NCBI GenBank assembly: GCA_002494885.1
Contig: DACV01000002.1
Coordinates: forward strand, 546,518 to 610,517
Reading direction: 5' to 3'
Length of the DNA stretch: 64,000 nt
From: Methanobacterium sp. UBA44
GTDB lineage: Archaea > Methanobacteriota > Methanobacteria > Methanobacteriales > Methanobacteriaceae
Part shown: one piece after another, positions 19,090 through 27,996 of the stretch
Layout: every line of letters begins with the position of its first letter
Numbering within the stretch: position 1 is the first letter of the stretch
Notes under the pieces: generated by a model
Told to the model about the DNA's origin: nothing
Seen by the model: the letters and a program-made list of their open reading frames with translations, nothing else
Databases searched by the model: none
Translations under genes and position numbers: made by a program

Positions 19090-19965
19090 TTATGTTAAAA
19101 AAGTAGAACATGTTTCAAAAAGTTTGTATGTCATATTATATGCTCTGTTGTAGTTTTCCCATCCTGGAATCTCATAAACAAATGTTTTATACCCGGATAC
19201 TGCTAAAGGTTTAGAAAATTTTAATGCTGATGATGAATGTTCTCGTATATTATCAGATCTATAATAATTTAAGCCTCCAGCACTTTGATTAACAATTTCC
19301 GCTAATTTAACAGATTTTTCATCCATTTCAGGAGTGGCAATATAAAATCCATCCCCATAACCAGGTATATGGTCATGGCAAATAATTACCAGGTTACATC
19401 TAGATTTCTGGATATCGGGAAGTATATAATCTGCAGCCAGACCTTCCCCACAAGTTCTACCATTTTTATAATTTTCTGGATTATTAGTTACTGTAATATC
19501 ATAATGTACAACCTCTATATTTGAAGATGAAGTATAATCATTTATAACATCCGATGTAACCCTTTTTGAAAGATTTTCTCGTGGATGAATACCAGTAACT
19601 ACTGCAATAACAGTTCCACTAACCGATGAATTCCTATGTATTTCTTTTGTAACATATCCTCTATTATCCGAACCTAAAATAAGCTTATTGGGAATTTCAG
19701 GATTGTATAACGTTGGTGCATAAAAAATATTCATAAATATCATAAATGCAATGATCAGACATGATGAAAATAGTACTATTGATTTTTTAGATCTTGAACC
19801 AGATGAGTTTTCATAATAACCATGATATCCATAATACTCATTGATATTATCAACTAAAATTAGTTCCCCACCACATGAACATACATCAAAATCTTCAGGG
19901 GATTCATCTTCTTTAAGCCGGTAGTAGCCATTACACTTTTTGCATATTAAATATCGATCTTGCAC
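19090..19965 (-). CDS. Membrane protein with zinc ribbon and carboxypeptidase/deacylase-like domain
   Basis: 291 residues from a GTG start. The N-terminus has a zinc-ribbon pattern (Cys8, Cys11, Cys29, Cys31), then one membrane helix (about 62-83). An extracytoplasmic domain follows, with GIHPREN (His127, Glu130) recalling the HxxE zinc pair of M14-type carboxypeptidases and succinylglutamate desuccinylases, and later [11 protein letters not shown] and VYEIPGWE. A peptidase or deacylase role is possible, but the full metal site cannot be proven by eye. It may be a Methanobacteriales-specific family. It stands alone. Confidence 0.65.
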   Translation of the reverse strand: MQDRYLICKKCNGYYRLKEDESPEDFDVCSCGGELILVDNINEYYGYHGYYENSSGSRSKKSIVLFSSCLIIAFMIFMNIFYAPTLYNPEIPNKLILGSDNRGYVTKEIHRNSSVSGTVIAVVTGIHPRENLSKRVTSDVINDYTSSSNIEVVHYDITVTNNPENYKNGRTCGEGLAADYILPDIQKSRCNLVIICHDHIPGYGDGFYIATPEMDEKSVKLAEIVNQSAGGLNYYRSDNIREHSSSALKFSKPLAVSGYKTFVYEIPGWENYNRAYNMTYKLFETCSTFLT

Positions 19966-20344
19966 AGGTTTTTATTTATACTGAATATATAATATTTTTT
20001 TAGATACAAATTGTCTTACAAATTTAATTGATTAAAAATTGCCATATTCAATATTTATATATAATGTATTTATTACTTTTATGCCATTTTTAAAGATTTT
20101 ATCGAAGGGGTAGTTTTATCAAATAATTTAGTTCATCAATGGATTAATATTAATCAGTTTTTTATTTATAAAAAATAAATTACTAAAGATTAGTTTCCAT
20201 TCATAATCTTCATTAAGTATATGAAATTATTATGGATACCAAAAACAGGTGAAACAGTTATCAATTAAGGAGTTAGAGTAGTAATTATTATAGTTAGTTT
20301 CTTAATTAATTTTATAACCATACAAAAGATAGATCAATAGGGAA
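19966..20344. other. Gap before the MFS gene
   Basis: AT-rich, with a TATA-like TTTATATATA near 20056-20065. No reading frame above about 10 codons has a ribosome site. Apart from possible promoters I see nothing in it. Confidence 0.3.
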
Positions 20345-21772
20345 TTGAATTTGAAAAATAACAATTTAATAGTTTTAACTCTGGCACTGGGGATGTTTTT
20401 ATGGTCATTCAGTGCAGGAATAGTTAATATATCACTACCTACCATTTCTCAATTTTTAGATATAAGTACCAGTACGGTATCTCTAATAATCATAGTTCAT
20501 CTAATTGTTCTTATAAGCTTTTTAGTTATTTTTGGACGTGTTGGGGACATCATAGGCTATAAAAAAGTATTTTTGATGGGAATTATTTTTTTTACTATTG
20601 GTGCATATTTTTGTGGTATTTCACTTGATATCGTCAATTTAATCATTTTCAGGATTATACAGGGCATCGGATCTGCTATGCTGCTGTCAGTGACTCCTGC
20701 AATAATATCTGTCCAGTTACCACTAGATATAAGCGGAAAAGTATTTGGTATTATCTCTCTAACCACAACACTTGGGCTTTCATCTGGTTACGGAATAGGA
20801 GGGCTTATAAATCAATATGCAGGTTGGAACTGGATATTTTTAGTAACTGTTCCCATGGGAATTGCTGTAATTCTACTTGCTTTTAAAATATTGCCCGAAT
20901 CAGTAGAAAATAAGCAAAAAGGAGATTTTGATGCTATTGGTGCGATTCTAATATTTGCTACACTTCTAACTCTAATTTTACCTGTGTATATTGGGGAAAG
21001 CATGAATTGGGGCTTATTATCAGTCATATCAGCCATTTCAATATCTTTGATTCTGGCAATTGTGCTTTTTAAATGGGAATCCCGGCAAAAAAACCCGCTA
21101 TTTGACTTTTCAATTTTAAAAAATGTTCATATTACCCTATCTCTAATTTCAGGATTTTTGGCTACACTTGTTCTTACCGGAAGTATATTCCTTATCCCAT
21201 TTTTCTTTGAACTTGTTATGGGATACTCTACAGACTTTTCCGGCTTAATTATACTACTTCCATCTCTTGCAGTTATATTTATAGGGCCATTATCAGGGTA
21301 TATCTCTGACAGAATGGGATCTCGCATTCCAACAGTTGCAGCAGTTTTTTCATTAATTATTGCAGCTATTTTACTAACATTTTTAAATGAAACAATTGGA
21401 TTGCTTTTTATTTTTATTGCACTTGGAATTAGAGCCCTTTCAGAAGGAATGTTTACTCCTGCAAACAATAAACTCATAATGAGTCACAGTACTCCTGAAA
21501 AACTTGGTTCTGTATCCAGCCTATTAAATACTGCACGATATCTAGGCCTGGTTATGGGTGTTGTAATATTTAACACCATATTTAATTATACTATAAGTAA
21601 TGAAACGGCCAAAATACTTGGTGTGCCCTTAAATGGCGCATATCAATTAAGTGCACCCACAGAGATTCTTTTGCAAGGATTTCACAATGCTTTTATTGCA
21701 GGATTGGTTATAAGTATTTTAATCTTTGTTTTTTCAATTTTAACCAGAGAAAATAAAGAATTTTCAAAATAG
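20345..21772 (+). CDS. MFS transporter, DHA2 (EmrB/QacA-like) 14-TM family
   Basis: About 475 residues and 14 hydrophobic segments. The motif between helices 2 and 3 reads GRVGDIIGYKK and the motif C region SSGYGIGG lies in helix 5, as in drug:H+ antiporters. It should export amphipathic compounds across the membrane. Two TTG codons could start it: 20345, too close to the AGGGA element (20339-20343), and 20351, better spaced; the difference is two residues. No regulator is next to it. Confidence 0.88.
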   Translation: MNLKNNNLIVLTLALGMFLWSFSAGIVNISLPTISQFLDISTSTVSLIIIVHLIVLISFLVIFGRVGDIIGYKKVFLMGIIFFTIGAYFCGISLDIVNLIIFRIIQGIGSAMLLSVTPAIISVQLPLDISGKVFGIISLTTTLGLSSGYGIGGLINQYAGWNWIFLVTVPMGIAVILLAFKILPESVENKQKGDFDAIGAILIFATLLTLILPVYIGESMNWGLLSVISAISISLILAIVLFKWESRQKNPLFDFSILKNVHITLSLISGFLATLVLTGSIFLIPFFFELVMGYSTDFSGLIILLPSLAVIFIGPLSGYISDRMGSRIPTVAAVFSLIIAAILLTFLNETIGLLFIFIALGIRALSEGMFTPANNKLIMSHSTPEKLGSVSSLLNTARYLGLVMGVVIFNTIFNYTISNETAKILGVPLNGAYQLSAPTEILLQGFHNAFIAGLVISILIFVFSILTRENKEFSK

Positions 21773-21797
21773 TTTTAAACTTTTAAAATGGTATTAA

Positions 21798-22757
21798 TCA
21801 GGTCTTATCTGGGAGATATTCAAGATTAAATATTTCTGTTTCATTTGTACTTCTATTTAAATATCCTAACTGCTTTTGAAGTTCAATAAATTTCATAGAA
21901 TTGAGAATAAATTCTTCTGAAGGCACAGCAATAAAATCAAGATGCTTAAGACCTTCTCTTTCAACATCTACATTTGTACCAAGTTTTCTGGATATGATTA
22001 ATGCTGTTTCATTTTTATTAGAGTTTATAAAATTGGTTGCTGCTATATGTGCCTTTAGAAATCTTCTAATTGACTCTGGTTCTTCCTGAATGAACTCTTC
22101 CCGCGCTATAACCACACAGCAAGGGTGGTCTTTCCATATATCATCAGAATACATAAATACATCACCATCCCCTTCAATCCTCGCAATTGATACATAGGGT
22201 TCCCAAGCTATAAATGCGCTGGATTTATTAAATATCAGGGATTTAGGCATAAATGGGACTTCTGATTTTATGATTTTGACTTCATCTATACTAATATTAT
22301 TTTTATACAATAAATCAGTTAATAATACATCCTGTACTGAGCCTTTTTCCGGTATTGCTATAGTTTTACCCTTTAAATCACTGATATCACTAAAATTACT
22401 ATTTTTTTGGACTACTATCCCGCTACCATCCTGATTTACCGAGGCAATGGCTTTAATAGAAATTCCTTTATTAATTGCAATCGTTACAGGAGATATACCG
22501 CAGTAACCAATATCTATTTTTCCTCGATTGGCTGCAGCTATGAGTTCTGGACCTGCCCTAAATGGAACTAAATGAACTTTAATACCTTCCTTTTCAAATA
22601 TTTTCTCTGCATCTGCAACAAATAAAGCAGAATGATGATTACTTGGAAGATAGCCAACAACAATAGTTTCCTCGGTGCTTTCAATATAATTGTAAGTTTT
22701 AAATACGGTAAATAGAATCAAAAAAATAAGTGCTAAAATAATTAAATTTTTATTCAT
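21798..22757 (-). CDS. ABC-type substrate-binding protein (NMT1/SsuA-like), no transporter genes beside it
   Basis: 319 residues. An N-terminal hydrophobic segment (residues 4-22) works as signal or membrane anchor; there is no lipobox cysteine. The mature part has the two-lobed pattern of nitrate/sulfonate/thiamine-precursor binders: VGYLPSNHHSALFVADAEKI, IDIGYCGISPVTIA, LKGKTIAIPEKGSVQDVLL, AFIAWEPY. The ligand is unknown. Usual partners, a permease and an ATPase, are absent on both sides, so it must use one encoded elsewhere or act as a receptor. Confidence 0.82.
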   Translation of the reverse strand: MNKNLIILALIFLILFTVFKTYNYIESTEETIVVGYLPSNHHSALFVADAEKIFEKEGIKVHLVPFRAGPELIAAANRGKIDIGYCGISPVTIAINKGISIKAIASVNQDGSGIVVQKNSNFSDISDLKGKTIAIPEKGSVQDVLLTDLLYKNNISIDEVKIIKSEVPFMPKSLIFNKSSAFIAWEPYVSIARIEGDGDVFMYSDDIWKDHPCCVVIAREEFIQEEPESIRRFLKAHIAATNFINSNKNETALIISRKLGTNVDVEREGLKHLDFIAVPSEEFILNSMKFIELQKQLGYLNRSTNETEIFNLEYLPDKT

Positions 22758-22858
22758 TATATCACTCGATTAACTTTAATAACTTAGAATTATACTATAA
22801 TATCATTGTTTATTGCAAATAAACTGACAACTCTTAAATTAATGCCAACTAATATCAT

Positions 22859-22879
22859 CTGGAGAAATTAAAACTCCAG
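22859..22879. repeat. Inverted repeat between deaminase and binding-protein genes
   Basis: CTGGAG, a 9-nt AT-rich loop, CTCCAG. It lies 18 bp past the stop of the deaminase gene, in the direction of transcription, and could be a processing site or part of a terminator. A palindrome TAATTGCAATTA (22888-22899) overlaps the deaminase stop. Confidence 0.4.
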
Positions 22880-22896
22880 CACATCGCTAATTGCAA

Positions 22897-23358
22897 TTAA
22901 AATTCAACCCTTTCCAGTTCCATATCCCAAACTTCGGGGTTCATTTCAATATATTTCCTCATTAATTCTTTGCATTCCTCCAGATCAAGGTTAATCAATT
23001 TAACTCCATTTTCCTTTAAATAATATTCAGAGCCTGTAAGAGTAATATTTTCCCCCATTACTACTTCTGGAATTTTGTAAAGTAATATAACGCCTGAACA
23101 CATCTCACAGGGAGATAAAGTAGTATAAAGAGTGCAATTTTTGTAATCTTCTCCTTTTAACCTTCCTGCATTTTCAATACAGTCCATTTCCCCATGTAAT
23201 ATAGATGAATCACTCTGTATTATCTTATTGTGGCCCCTACCCACTATTCTATTATCATGTACAAGAACTGCACCTATAGGAATTCCACCTTCATCAAAAC
23301 CTTTTTTTGCTTCTTTTATTGCCTCTTTCATAAATTTGTAATGTTTTTCTTTCATCAT
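22897..23358 (-). CDS. Cytosine/nucleoside deaminase resembling yeast-type cytosine deaminase
   Basis: 153 residues from the ATG at 23358; a TTG at 23373 would add five residues. The zinc site is complete: HGEMD (His and catalytic Glu) and PCEMC (two Cys). Colinear blocks GGIPIGAVLV, GRGHNK, TLYTTLSPC, IPEVVMGEN and a WDMELE tail are those of fungal cytosine deaminase (Fcy1-like) more than of tRNA adenosine deaminase or bacterial CodA. It should deaminate cytosine or a related base for pyrimidine salvage. The substrate is inferred from resemblance only. Confidence 0.8.
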   Translation of the reverse strand: MMKEKHYKFMKEAIKEAKKGFDEGGIPIGAVLVHDNRIVGRGHNKIIQSDSSILHGEMDCIENAGRLKGEDYKNCTLYTTLSPCEMCSGVILLYKIPEVVMGENITLTGSEYYLKENGVKLINLDLEECKELMRKYIEMNPEVWDMELERVEF

Positions 23359-23542
23359 TCCACATCCAGACAATTATAAATATAGATCAATGGCTAATTT
23401 AAACTTATTTTTAGCATATATGGCTTAATAATTATATTTTAATAATTATTATGTGAATATAGCCACATTTATTTTTTATGAATAAAAGTATCTGTGATAC
23501 TAAAGTATAATACATGAATATTTAAGATTGCAGGTGGAAAAG

Positions 23543-24340
23543 ATGACAAGAGTTATAGTTGTGGCTTCAGGAAAAGGTGGAGTTGGAAAGACAACATTAG
23601 CTGCTAATCTGGGAATTGCATTAGCTCTACATGGTGAAGATGTTGTAACACTCGATTTAGACTTATCTATGGCTAATTTAGAATTAATACTTGGCTTAGA
23701 AGGGAAACCTGTTACTCTACAGGATGTGCTTGCTGGAAATGATATAATAAGCAATGCAATATATGAAGGTCCTGGAGGAGTAAGAATTGTTCCCGCAGGG
23801 TTGTCAATTCATGGTTTAAAGAATATGAGGATTGAGAGGCTTGAAGAAGTACTTGCAACCCTTGTAGAAGATACTGACATTCTATTAATTGATGCTCCTG
23901 GAGGTTTAGAAAGAGATGCCATTGCAGCCCTTAATGTTGCTGAAGAATTAATTTTAGTAACTACTCCAGAGATTACATCGCTAAGTGATGCTTTAAAAAC
24001 CAAAATAGTTGCAGATAAAATAGGTATCAATATTCTGGGAGTAGTAATCAATAAAGGGCAAACCCATGATGCATTTTTAACTCCAGATGAAGTAGAAGCA
24101 ATCCTTAACCTTCCTATAATTTCCATTATTCCTGAAGATCTGGAACTAAATAAAGCATCAGCCTCTGGAAATTCACTTTTAATAAATAATCCTGATTCTA
24201 ACACTTCCAGACTGATTATGAATCTTGCTGCTGTAATCATTGGTAAATATGATTATCAAAATGATTTAACCAGCGCTGGGGTCGTTACCAAGTTCTTCCA
24301 CACTGTTTTCGGTAAATATTTAAACGTTTACAGATCCTGA
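23543..24340 (+). CDS. minD: MinD/ParA-family ATPase
   Basis: 265 residues from the ATG at 23543, which follows an AGGTGG ribosome site (23532-23537); the TTG at 23528 is part of the leader. Deviant Walker A GKGGVGKTT (11-19), switch I region DLDLSMANLELILG and Walker B IDAPGG identify a MinD-type ATPase. Euryarchaeal MinD paralogs help place cellular structures at membranes. The C-terminus (FFHTVFGKYLNVYRS) is short and could act as a membrane-binding tail. No MinC/MinE or ParB gene is adjacent. Confidence 0.88.
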   Translation: MTRVIVVASGKGGVGKTTLAANLGIALALHGEDVVTLDLDLSMANLELILGLEGKPVTLQDVLAGNDIISNAIYEGPGGVRIVPAGLSIHGLKNMRIERLEEVLATLVEDTDILLIDAPGGLERDAIAALNVAEELILVTTPEITSLSDALKTKIVADKIGINILGVVINKGQTHDAFLTPDEVEAILNLPIISIIPEDLELNKASASGNSLLINNPDSNTSRLIMNLAAVIIGKYDYQNDLTSAGVVTKFFHTVFGKYLNVYRS

Positions 24341-24706
24341 ATTCTAAATTTTTAATCTCTTTTTTTATTTAGCTATCTAAATTAGTAAGTTAGGGTATAT
24401 GTACTCTGATAAATATGCTATTTTTATAATTTTTAGAGCATGAACTGATAAACTCCAATTTTCAGATTTTTTATGATTTAAAATAAAATTTTCTTCGTTA
24501 TATCAAGGTTTAACGAACTACATTTAATAATTCATTTGGAATATTAATTTCCATAAAATAATGCATTCTATAGCTGAAATAGTTAAATATATAAAATAAA
24601 TTTTTATATCGATTCAATTTTAACCTATTATAAAGCAAAATTTTTAATAAGATACTTATAAATACCACGTTATATACTTGTATAGTCATAAAAATTAAGT
24701 GAAACA
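24341..24706. other. Gap between minD and YprB-like gene, with promoter
   Basis: AT-rich. CTTATAAAT (24656-24664) and GTTATATAC (24669-24677) are TATA candidates. The second lies about 30 bp before the ATG at 24707 and would give a nearly leaderless mRNA. I see no gene in the rest. Confidence 0.4.
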
Positions 24707-25702
24707 ATGGCCAGCAATATAAACACCAATTCCAAAGAAGAAGGATCTACGTATAACGAATATGAAAATGCTCTAAAATTAAAAATTAAACTCCTTGAAG
24801 AATACGAAGGAGTTGACTTTAAACAAGTTTTCAATGGAAATGAATTTTTTACTGAATATGGCTTATGCTATAACATAGAAAATAAATCCCAGCTAAGTTT
24901 TAACACACTAGACAGTGAAACAGCTCGTGAAAAAATTTTATCAGATCTAAAATTATTAAGTGGAATTGGAGAAGTAAGAGCACACAAATTACAGTCTGAA
25001 GGATTTAATACTATACAAGACTTAACAGAACACCAAAAACACGGCGCAGAAGCATCAAAACTCTTAAAAATTATTGATGATTGTGATACATGCAGTGCGG
25101 CCGACTGGATAAGCGAATGGTATCCCAAATCTCATCCGTTAGTTCTCTGTGCTTCAAGTTTTAATGATAATGAGAATTTCATCTTTTTAGACATAGAAAC
25201 TCTTGGATTTTTTAACCAGCCCATAATATTACTGGGACTTGCTAAAGTTTCTGGTAATAAAATAACCGTTAATCAGTATTTATCACGCTCTCTTGGCGAA
25301 GAAAACGCTGTTTTATCATCTTTTTTAACTCATGTACTACCTGAAAGCGTTTATGTTACTTTTAACGGGCAAACATTTGATATACCTTTCATAATAAATA
25401 GAATGAAATATTATAATATAAAAAGAGACATTGATAAAGTTCATTTTGATATGCTTCATTATTCAAGGCGTGCATGGTCTGATGAACTGCCAAACTGTCA
25501 GCTAACTACAATTGAAAGATATATATTTGGTATTGAACGAGAAAACGATATACCAAGCGGTTTAGTGCCTGATTTTTATAAAGTTTACAATAAAACAGGA
25601 AATATCGGTCCATTAATTCCAATAATTGAACACAACCGGCAGGATATTATTACACTGGCTAAAATCTTTTCCAGGTTACATGAAAAATGGAATGATTTAT
25701 AA
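24707..25702 (+). CDS. YprB-like ribonuclease H-fold exonuclease with HhH motif
   Basis: 331 residues. A helix-hairpin-helix-like element (about 82-108, LSGIGEVRAHKLQSEGF) precedes a DEDD-type exonuclease fold: Asp162/Glu164 in FLDIETLG, Asp225 in FNGQTFDIPF, and His309/Asp313 in EHNRQDIITL. All acidic metal ligands are present, so a 3'-5' nuclease is expected. The YprB RNase_H_like family is found in bacteria and archaea and is little studied. The HhH part suggests binding of DNA or structured RNA. It stands alone. Confidence 0.85.
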   Translation: MASNINTNSKEEGSTYNEYENALKLKIKLLEEYEGVDFKQVFNGNEFFTEYGLCYNIENKSQLSFNTLDSETAREKILSDLKLLSGIGEVRAHKLQSEGFNTIQDLTEHQKHGAEASKLLKIIDDCDTCSAADWISEWYPKSHPLVLCASSFNDNENFIFLDIETLGFFNQPIILLGLAKVSGNKITVNQYLSRSLGEENAVLSSFLTHVLPESVYVTFNGQTFDIPFIINRMKYYNIKRDIDKVHFDMLHYSRRAWSDELPNCQLTTIERYIFGIERENDIPSGLVPDFYKVYNKTGNIGPLIPIIEHNRQDIITLAKIFSRLHEKWNDL

Positions 25703-25751
25703 TAGATAAGAGTGTGACTAAAAAATCAATAAGCGTCATGGAGATTTACCT

Positions 25752-26670
25752 ATGAAAAAAAAAACCTATAAACATTCTACTAATTGAAGACAGCCCAGAA
25801 GATGCTGTAATTATACGGGAGATGTTAAGGGATGCCCCTGCACCATTCCAATTGAAACAGGTTAATAAACTTAAAAAAGGTTTTGAAATCCTCTTTAATC
25901 AAGATTTTGATGTTTTACTGCTTGATTTAAATTTACCTGATAGCTGGGGATTTGATACATTTATAAGAACCTATGATCAGGCTCCGGACATACCTATAGT
26001 TATATTAAGTGGTTTTGACGATGAAGAAATTGCTGTTAAGGCTGTAAGAGAAGGTGCACAGGATTATATGATTAAAGGGGAAATTGACGGTAAGCTATTA
26101 TCCAGATCTATATATTATGCAATTGAACGTAAAGAAATTGAAAAGGAACTGATGAAAACCCATAACGATCTAAGAAAATTAATTGAATGGCACGAAGAAG
26201 AGCTTAAAGAAACTGAAGAAAAGCTTAATAACGAAATTAACGCCCACAAAAAAACAGAAAATAATTTAATTGAAGTTATTAAAAACCTTGAAATTGAAAA
26301 AATTAAGTTCAAAGTGCTTATAGATCAATTACCACATGGTATACTCATTGTAGATGCAGTTTCTGGAAGTCATCTCCTTAAAAACAAACGATTTAAAGAG
26401 ATTTCTGATAGTTTTTTAAAAGAAAAGGATATTGAAGAAATATTCCCTTTCAAAGGATTTAATCAAGATGGAACTGCATTAAAAAGTGAAGATTGGCCTT
26501 TGATGCGCTCCATTGTTATGGGCGAGGAAATAGAGGATGAAAAAATTACTATTTTAAAAAAGGACGGTAGTAAAACCATTATAAGTAACAGTTCAAAACC
26601 AATCAGGGATAACGATGGACAGATTATAATGGGAATGTCTATTTTATCAGATTCTGATGATAAAATATAA
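25752..26670 (+). CDS. Response regulator receiver - PAS protein, frame broken in an A10 run after the start codon
   Basis: The natural start is ATG 25752, followed by ten A residues and CCTATAAACATT. With nine A the frame runs on as MKKKPINILLIEDSPED, restoring receiver strand 1 and the acidic pair. With ten A it stops after 11 codons, so as written only a truncated protein from ATG 25822 is possible. Beyond that, all is normal: phosphoacceptor in LLLDLNLPDSWG, KGE switch region, a coiled linker (about 115-165 from 25822), and a PAS domain to the end. There is no kinase or DNA-binding output. Slippage control, mutation and sequencing error are all possible. Confidence 0.8.
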
Positions 26671-26682
26671 ATTAAAAAAAAT

Positions 26683-27192
26683 TTATTCCAATTTTTTTAA
26701 AGCACGCTGGATAAATGCATGTATATCATCAGGTCCGCGACTTGAAATTATATTACCGTCTTCAACCACTTCTTTATCTACATAATTTCCACCTGCATTC
26801 TCTATATCCACAATTATTGATTTCCAGCCAGCTATATTACGTCCTTCAATCACTTTAGCAGTTATTAAAAGCTGAGGTGCATGACATATAGCAAATACTG
26901 GTTTACTGCTTTCCACGAACTCTTTCGTAAAATTTACTATGCTTTCATTTTCTCTTAACTTATCAGGAGAACATCCCCCTGGAATAAATATTGCATCATA
27001 ATCGTCTGTGGAAATATCTTCTGCTGATTTTTCAATTTTCACCTTAGTTTTTTCTTCTTTCCCTTCCACTACCTGGCCTTCTTTAAAGCCAATATGCATT
27101 AATTCATGTCCAGCATCTTTAAATGCCTGTGATGGCTTTGTATATTCTACATCTTCAAATTTCGGTCCAATTAAAACCCCTATTTTACTCAT
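26683..27192 (-). CDS. DJ-1/PfpI-family protein
   Basis: 169 residues of the PfpI/YhbO type. The nucleophile elbow holds Cys103-His104 in FAICHAPQ, and PGGCSPDKLR (71-80) forms the usual loop. Members act as chaperones, glyoxalase-like or deglycase enzymes, or peptidases under oxidative and carbonyl stress. It is divergent from the NQO-like flavoprotein gene, so the two stress-type genes may be controlled from one 80-bp intergenic region. Confidence 0.88.
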   Translation of the reverse strand: MSKIGVLIGPKFEDVEYTKPSQAFKDAGHELMHIGFKEGQVVEGKEEKTKVKIEKSAEDISTDDYDAIFIPGGCSPDKLRENESIVNFTKEFVESSKPVFAICHAPQLLITAKVIEGRNIAGWKSIIVDIENAGGNYVDKEVVEDGNIISSRGPDDIHAFIQRALKKLE

Positions 27193-27273
27193 TATTTTCC
27201 TCCGTGCAATAAATTAATATTAATAATTATATAATTATTATGATAAAAATGTTAAAAAAATGCAGGTGATAAT

Positions 27274-27963
27274 ATGAATGCCGACAAAATTGAAAATTTT
27301 GAGGCCCCAGAAACAAAGTTTCTGAGGGTATTAATTGTTTTTGCACATCCAGAGCCAAATTCTTTAAATGGAGTGATGAAAGACCTTGCGGCCAAAACAC
27401 TCCGAAATAATGGACATGAAGTTAAAATATCAGATCTATATGGGATGAGATTTAAAGCAGTTTTGGATCAGGAAGATTTTTCACAAAGACATAACAGTGA
27501 AACATTTAATCCTATGATGGAGCAGGTGAATGCAGTTGGAACCGGATCCCTTGCACAGGATGCTAAAGATGAAGTAGAAAAAATAAAATGGGCAGATATG
27601 ATAATTTTCCAGTTTCCTGTATGGTGGACTTCACCTCCTGCAATCTTAAAAGGATGGATCGATAGGGTATTTCTACCAGGAGTTGTTCATAACATTGCAG
27701 AAGGAAAAATGTACGATACCGGACTCTTAAAAGGTAAAAAAGCAATGTTGTCATTTACAACAGGTGCAACTAAGGATGTATATTCTTCAGAAGGTCCACA
27801 TGGAGATTTAGATGAAATATTTAAATTCATAACTCATAATATTCTGGAACTTACAGGACTTGAGGTTTTACCTTCTTTTGGAGTATATGGTCCTGTAATG
27901 ATGTCTAAAGAAGATGTAAAAGAAGAACTTGAAAAATTTAAACAAACAGTAAATTCTTTATAA
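27274..27963 (+). CDS. NAD(P)H:quinone oxidoreductase-like flavoprotein with a hairpin-coded N-terminal extension
   Basis: 229 residues from an ATG with AGGTGAT ribosome site. Flavodoxin-like fold: VLIVFAHPEPNSLN binds the FMN/FAD phosphate, QFPVWWTSPPAILKGWIDRV is the isoalloxazine loop, and FTTGATKDVY follows, as in KefF/NQO1-type quinone reductases. Relatives begin directly at the RVLIVFAHP strand; here about 15 extra codons (27280-27324) stand between the start codon and that strand. They are written by two perfect hairpins (stem 7, loop 3). The gene precedes the interrupted tautomerase by 33 bp and is probably co-transcribed with it. Confidence 0.88.
   Translation: MNADKIENFEAPETKFLRVLIVFAHPEPNSLNGVMKDLAAKTLRNNGHEVKISDLYGMRFKAVLDQEDFSQRHNSETFNPMMEQVNAVGTGSLAQDAKDEVEKIKWADMIIFQFPVWWTSPPAILKGWIDRVFLPGVVHNIAEGKMYDTGLLKGKKAMLSFTTGATKDVYSSEGPHGDLDEIFKFITHNILELTGLEVLPSFGVYGPVMMSKEDVKEELEKFKQTVNSL
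27285..27324. repeat. Two tandem mini-hairpins inside the 5' coding region
   Basis: CAAAATT-GAA-AATTTTG (27285-27301) and CAGAAAC-AAA-GTTTCTG (27308-27324), with a 6-nt spacer. Stem length 7 and loop 3 match the hairpins of the two larger elements in this window. The reading frame passes through them. Confidence 0.7.
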
Positions 27964-27996
27964 GATATAGAATAATTTATATTAAAGAGGTTTAAT

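Noticed and set aside
27300..27327. TGAGG repeats around the second hairpin of the NQO-like gene, as a target duplication
   Set aside because: The distance is 23 bp, and removing it would break the reading frame that now leads correctly into the conserved strand.
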